Shown here: positions 14,124 to 14,948 of the stretch, one piece after another | Numbering within the stretch: the stretch's first letter is position 1 | Layout of the letters: each line of letters opens with the position of its first letter | Origin: Phycisphaerae bacterium | Lineage (GTDB): Bacteria > Planctomycetota > Phycisphaerae > Phycisphaerales > SM1A02 | Reading direction: 5' to 3' | Assembly: GCA_016873355.1 (NCBI GenBank) | Contig: VGXK01000012.1 | Location: 1 to 14,948 of the forward strand | DNA length: 14,948 nucleotides | Position numbers and translations under genes: made by a program | Notes under the pieces: model-generated | Database searches by the model: none | Told to the model about the DNA's origin: nothing | The model's input: the letters and a program-made list of their open reading frames with translations, nothing else

Positions 14124-14131
14124 GATCGCCG

Positions 14132-14758
14132 ATGGCGATGCGCGAGAGATTCGAGCGCTGGTTCGTCGGGGAGCAACCCGTCGACGAGGAACGATCGGTC
14201 GCACCGGTGTCGCCGACGATCGTGGAATTGACGCGCGTGGGCGAGATCGCGGAGTCCCTTCGCGCGCACCTGGCGATGCAGGAGAACGAGCGAACGGAAG
14301 TGCTGCGCGTGCTCGCGTCGTTGCCGGAGCCGCTCGCGGCGCTTCCGCGCATGGCGGCGCAGCAGGATCGTCTCGGCGAGACGATCGGGCAGGCGCTCGT
14401 GCACGCGCGGCAGCGCGACACGAACATCGATGCCACGCTCTCGCGGATCGTCGACGGGATCTCGCAGCAGACCGAAGTGACGGGGCTGATCCAGCAGCAG
14501 CTCGATCTCAACCTCCAGGCGGCGAACGGAGTGGCCGAGGGCACGACGCGATTGACCGAGGCGGTGACGGAACTCGCCTCGTCGAGTCGACGCGGCACGC
14601 AGCTGCTCGAAGCGCTCGTCGAGAAGGCGACCTCGCTGTCGGAGTCGGCGGCGAAGGAGCGCCAGGCGGCGCATCGATGGCGGTTCGTGGTGATCGCGCT
14701 GGCGGCGACGACCGTGGTGCTCGCGGTCGTGATCGCACTGCTGGCGTGGTGGCGTTGA
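14132..14758 (+). CDS. Tail-anchored coiled-coil protein of unknown function
   Basis: The 208-residue product is mostly amphipathic helix. Acidic and Gln-rich stretches such as LQQQLDLNLQAANG-like heptads (about 110-175) predict a coiled coil. It ends with a single membrane helix (about 185-206, FVVIALAATTVVLAVVIALLAWW) and only one Arg after it. Such a topology would leave almost the entire protein in the cytoplasm. The helical part faintly recalls methyl-accepting signalling helices, but no conserved signalling hairpin tip or HAMP domain is present, so I do not assign it there. ATG 14132 is the first start; ATG 14138 is an alternative. It diverges from the importer operon and is not obviously part of an operon. 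Confidence 0.72.
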   Translation: MAMRERFERWFVGEQPVDEERSVAPVSPTIVELTRVGEIAESLRAHLAMQENERTEVLRVLASLPEPLAALPRMAAQQDRLGETIGQALVHARQRDTNIDATLSRIVDGISQQTEVTGLIQQQLDLNLQAANGVAEGTTRLTEAVTELASSSRRGTQLLEALVEKATSLSESAAKERQAAHRWRFVVIALAATTVVLAVVIALLAWWR

Positions 14759-14803
14759 ATCGACTGCGACGATCGCCAAGAGGCCGCGCTCGGCGCGCCG
14801 ATC

Positions 14804-14809
14804 TATGCT
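14804..14809 (+). promoter_or_regulatory. Putative -10 element of tRNA-Ser
   Basis: TATGCT (4/6 to TATAAT) lies 15 bases before the tRNA 5' end, so transcription would start about 9 bases upstream of the mature tRNA, like the arrangement at tRNA-Leu. The -35 region is not convincing. Confidence 0.38.
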
Positions 14810-14824
14810 GAACGAGCCGACCCG

Positions 14825-14911
14825 GGTGGGGTGGCAGAGCGGTTGAACGCACCGGTCTTGAAAACCGGTAAACCCTCACGGGTTTCAAGGGTTCGAATCC
14901 CTTCCCCACCG
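14825..14911 (+). tRNA. tRNA-Ser(UGA)
   Basis: A complete 87-base class II tRNA. The acceptor arms GGTGGGG and CCCCACC pair over 7 bp. The anticodon arm CCGGT/ACCGG encloses CTTGAAA, giving anticodon TGA, which reads UCA (and by wobble UCG) serine codons. The long variable arm has a stem AACCC/GGGTT, and the T-arm is AAGGG/CCCTT around TTCGAAT. The discriminator is G at 14911. CCA is not encoded. The remaining bases to the right edge hold nothing recognisable. Confidence 0.97.
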
Positions 14912-14948
14912 CTTGCTCGCGTCCGGAGACGAATCGACCGTGAGGGTT

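Noticed and set aside
14077..14131. Cobalamin riboswitch upstream of the importer
   Set aside because: The gap is only 55 bases, too short for the element, and no B12-box-like sequence is present.
14132..14758. Assignment of the coiled-coil gene as a chemotaxis receptor
   Set aside because: It has no HAMP domain or conserved signalling hairpin, and its single membrane helix is at the C-terminus, the wrong topology for a typical receptor.

Overview
The window is GC-rich and reads as a chromosomal segment from a planctomycete-like bacterium, most plausibly of the Phycisphaerae type. This placement is an inference. It rests on a tiny secreted reading frame ending in two dockerin-type Ca-binding repeats (a common C-terminal signature in that group), a caa3-type oxidase subunit II with a fused cytochrome c, frequent GTG/TTG starts, several starts with little or no Shine-Dalgarno, and tRNA genes without an encoded CCA. 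No transposase, integrase, CRISPR array or phage gene was seen, and both tRNA genes look intact.

Layout, left to right. (1) 1-1479, minus: coxB (cytochrome c oxidase subunit II, fused to cytochrome c) followed by the N-terminal part of ctaD (subunit I), which runs off the left edge. (2) 1549-1674, minus: tRNA-Leu(CAA) with a good promoter. (3) 1714-2204, minus: a small dockerin-repeat gene with promoter, signal peptide and terminator, but with its signal peptide and repeats in different frames. (4) 2325-3824, minus: guaB, IMP dehydrogenase. (5) 3936-8573, plus: a three-gene operon made of a PilT/PilU-like ATPase, a membrane-anchored GspE/PilB-like protein whose ATP-site motifs are eroded, and a CvpA-like membrane protein with a large novel extracytoplasmic part. 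(6) 8645-10533, minus: accB-accC, biotin carrier protein and biotin carboxylase of acetyl-CoA carboxylase. (7) 10642-14076, minus: a lipoprotein / FecCD-type permease / ATPase importer for cobalamin or an iron chelate, joined by two 4-base GTGA overlaps, then a small membrane-anchored unknown protein. (8) 14132-14758, plus: a tail-anchored coiled-coil protein of unknown function. (9) 14825-14911, plus: tRNA-Ser(UGA). No gene-free stretch exceeds 300 bases.

Most of the content is housekeeping: respiration, GMP synthesis, fatty-acid initiation, cofactor or iron uptake, and tRNAs. The part that could be an undescribed system is the 3936-8573 operon, in which an intact retraction-type ATPase is paired with a membrane-bound, apparently catalytically dead relative and a CvpA-like membrane partner. 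A second observation is a recurring -10-like element, TAGACT or TACACT, just upstream of genes. In several cases it lies only 6-9 bases from the start codon, which suggests leaderless or nearly leaderless transcripts.
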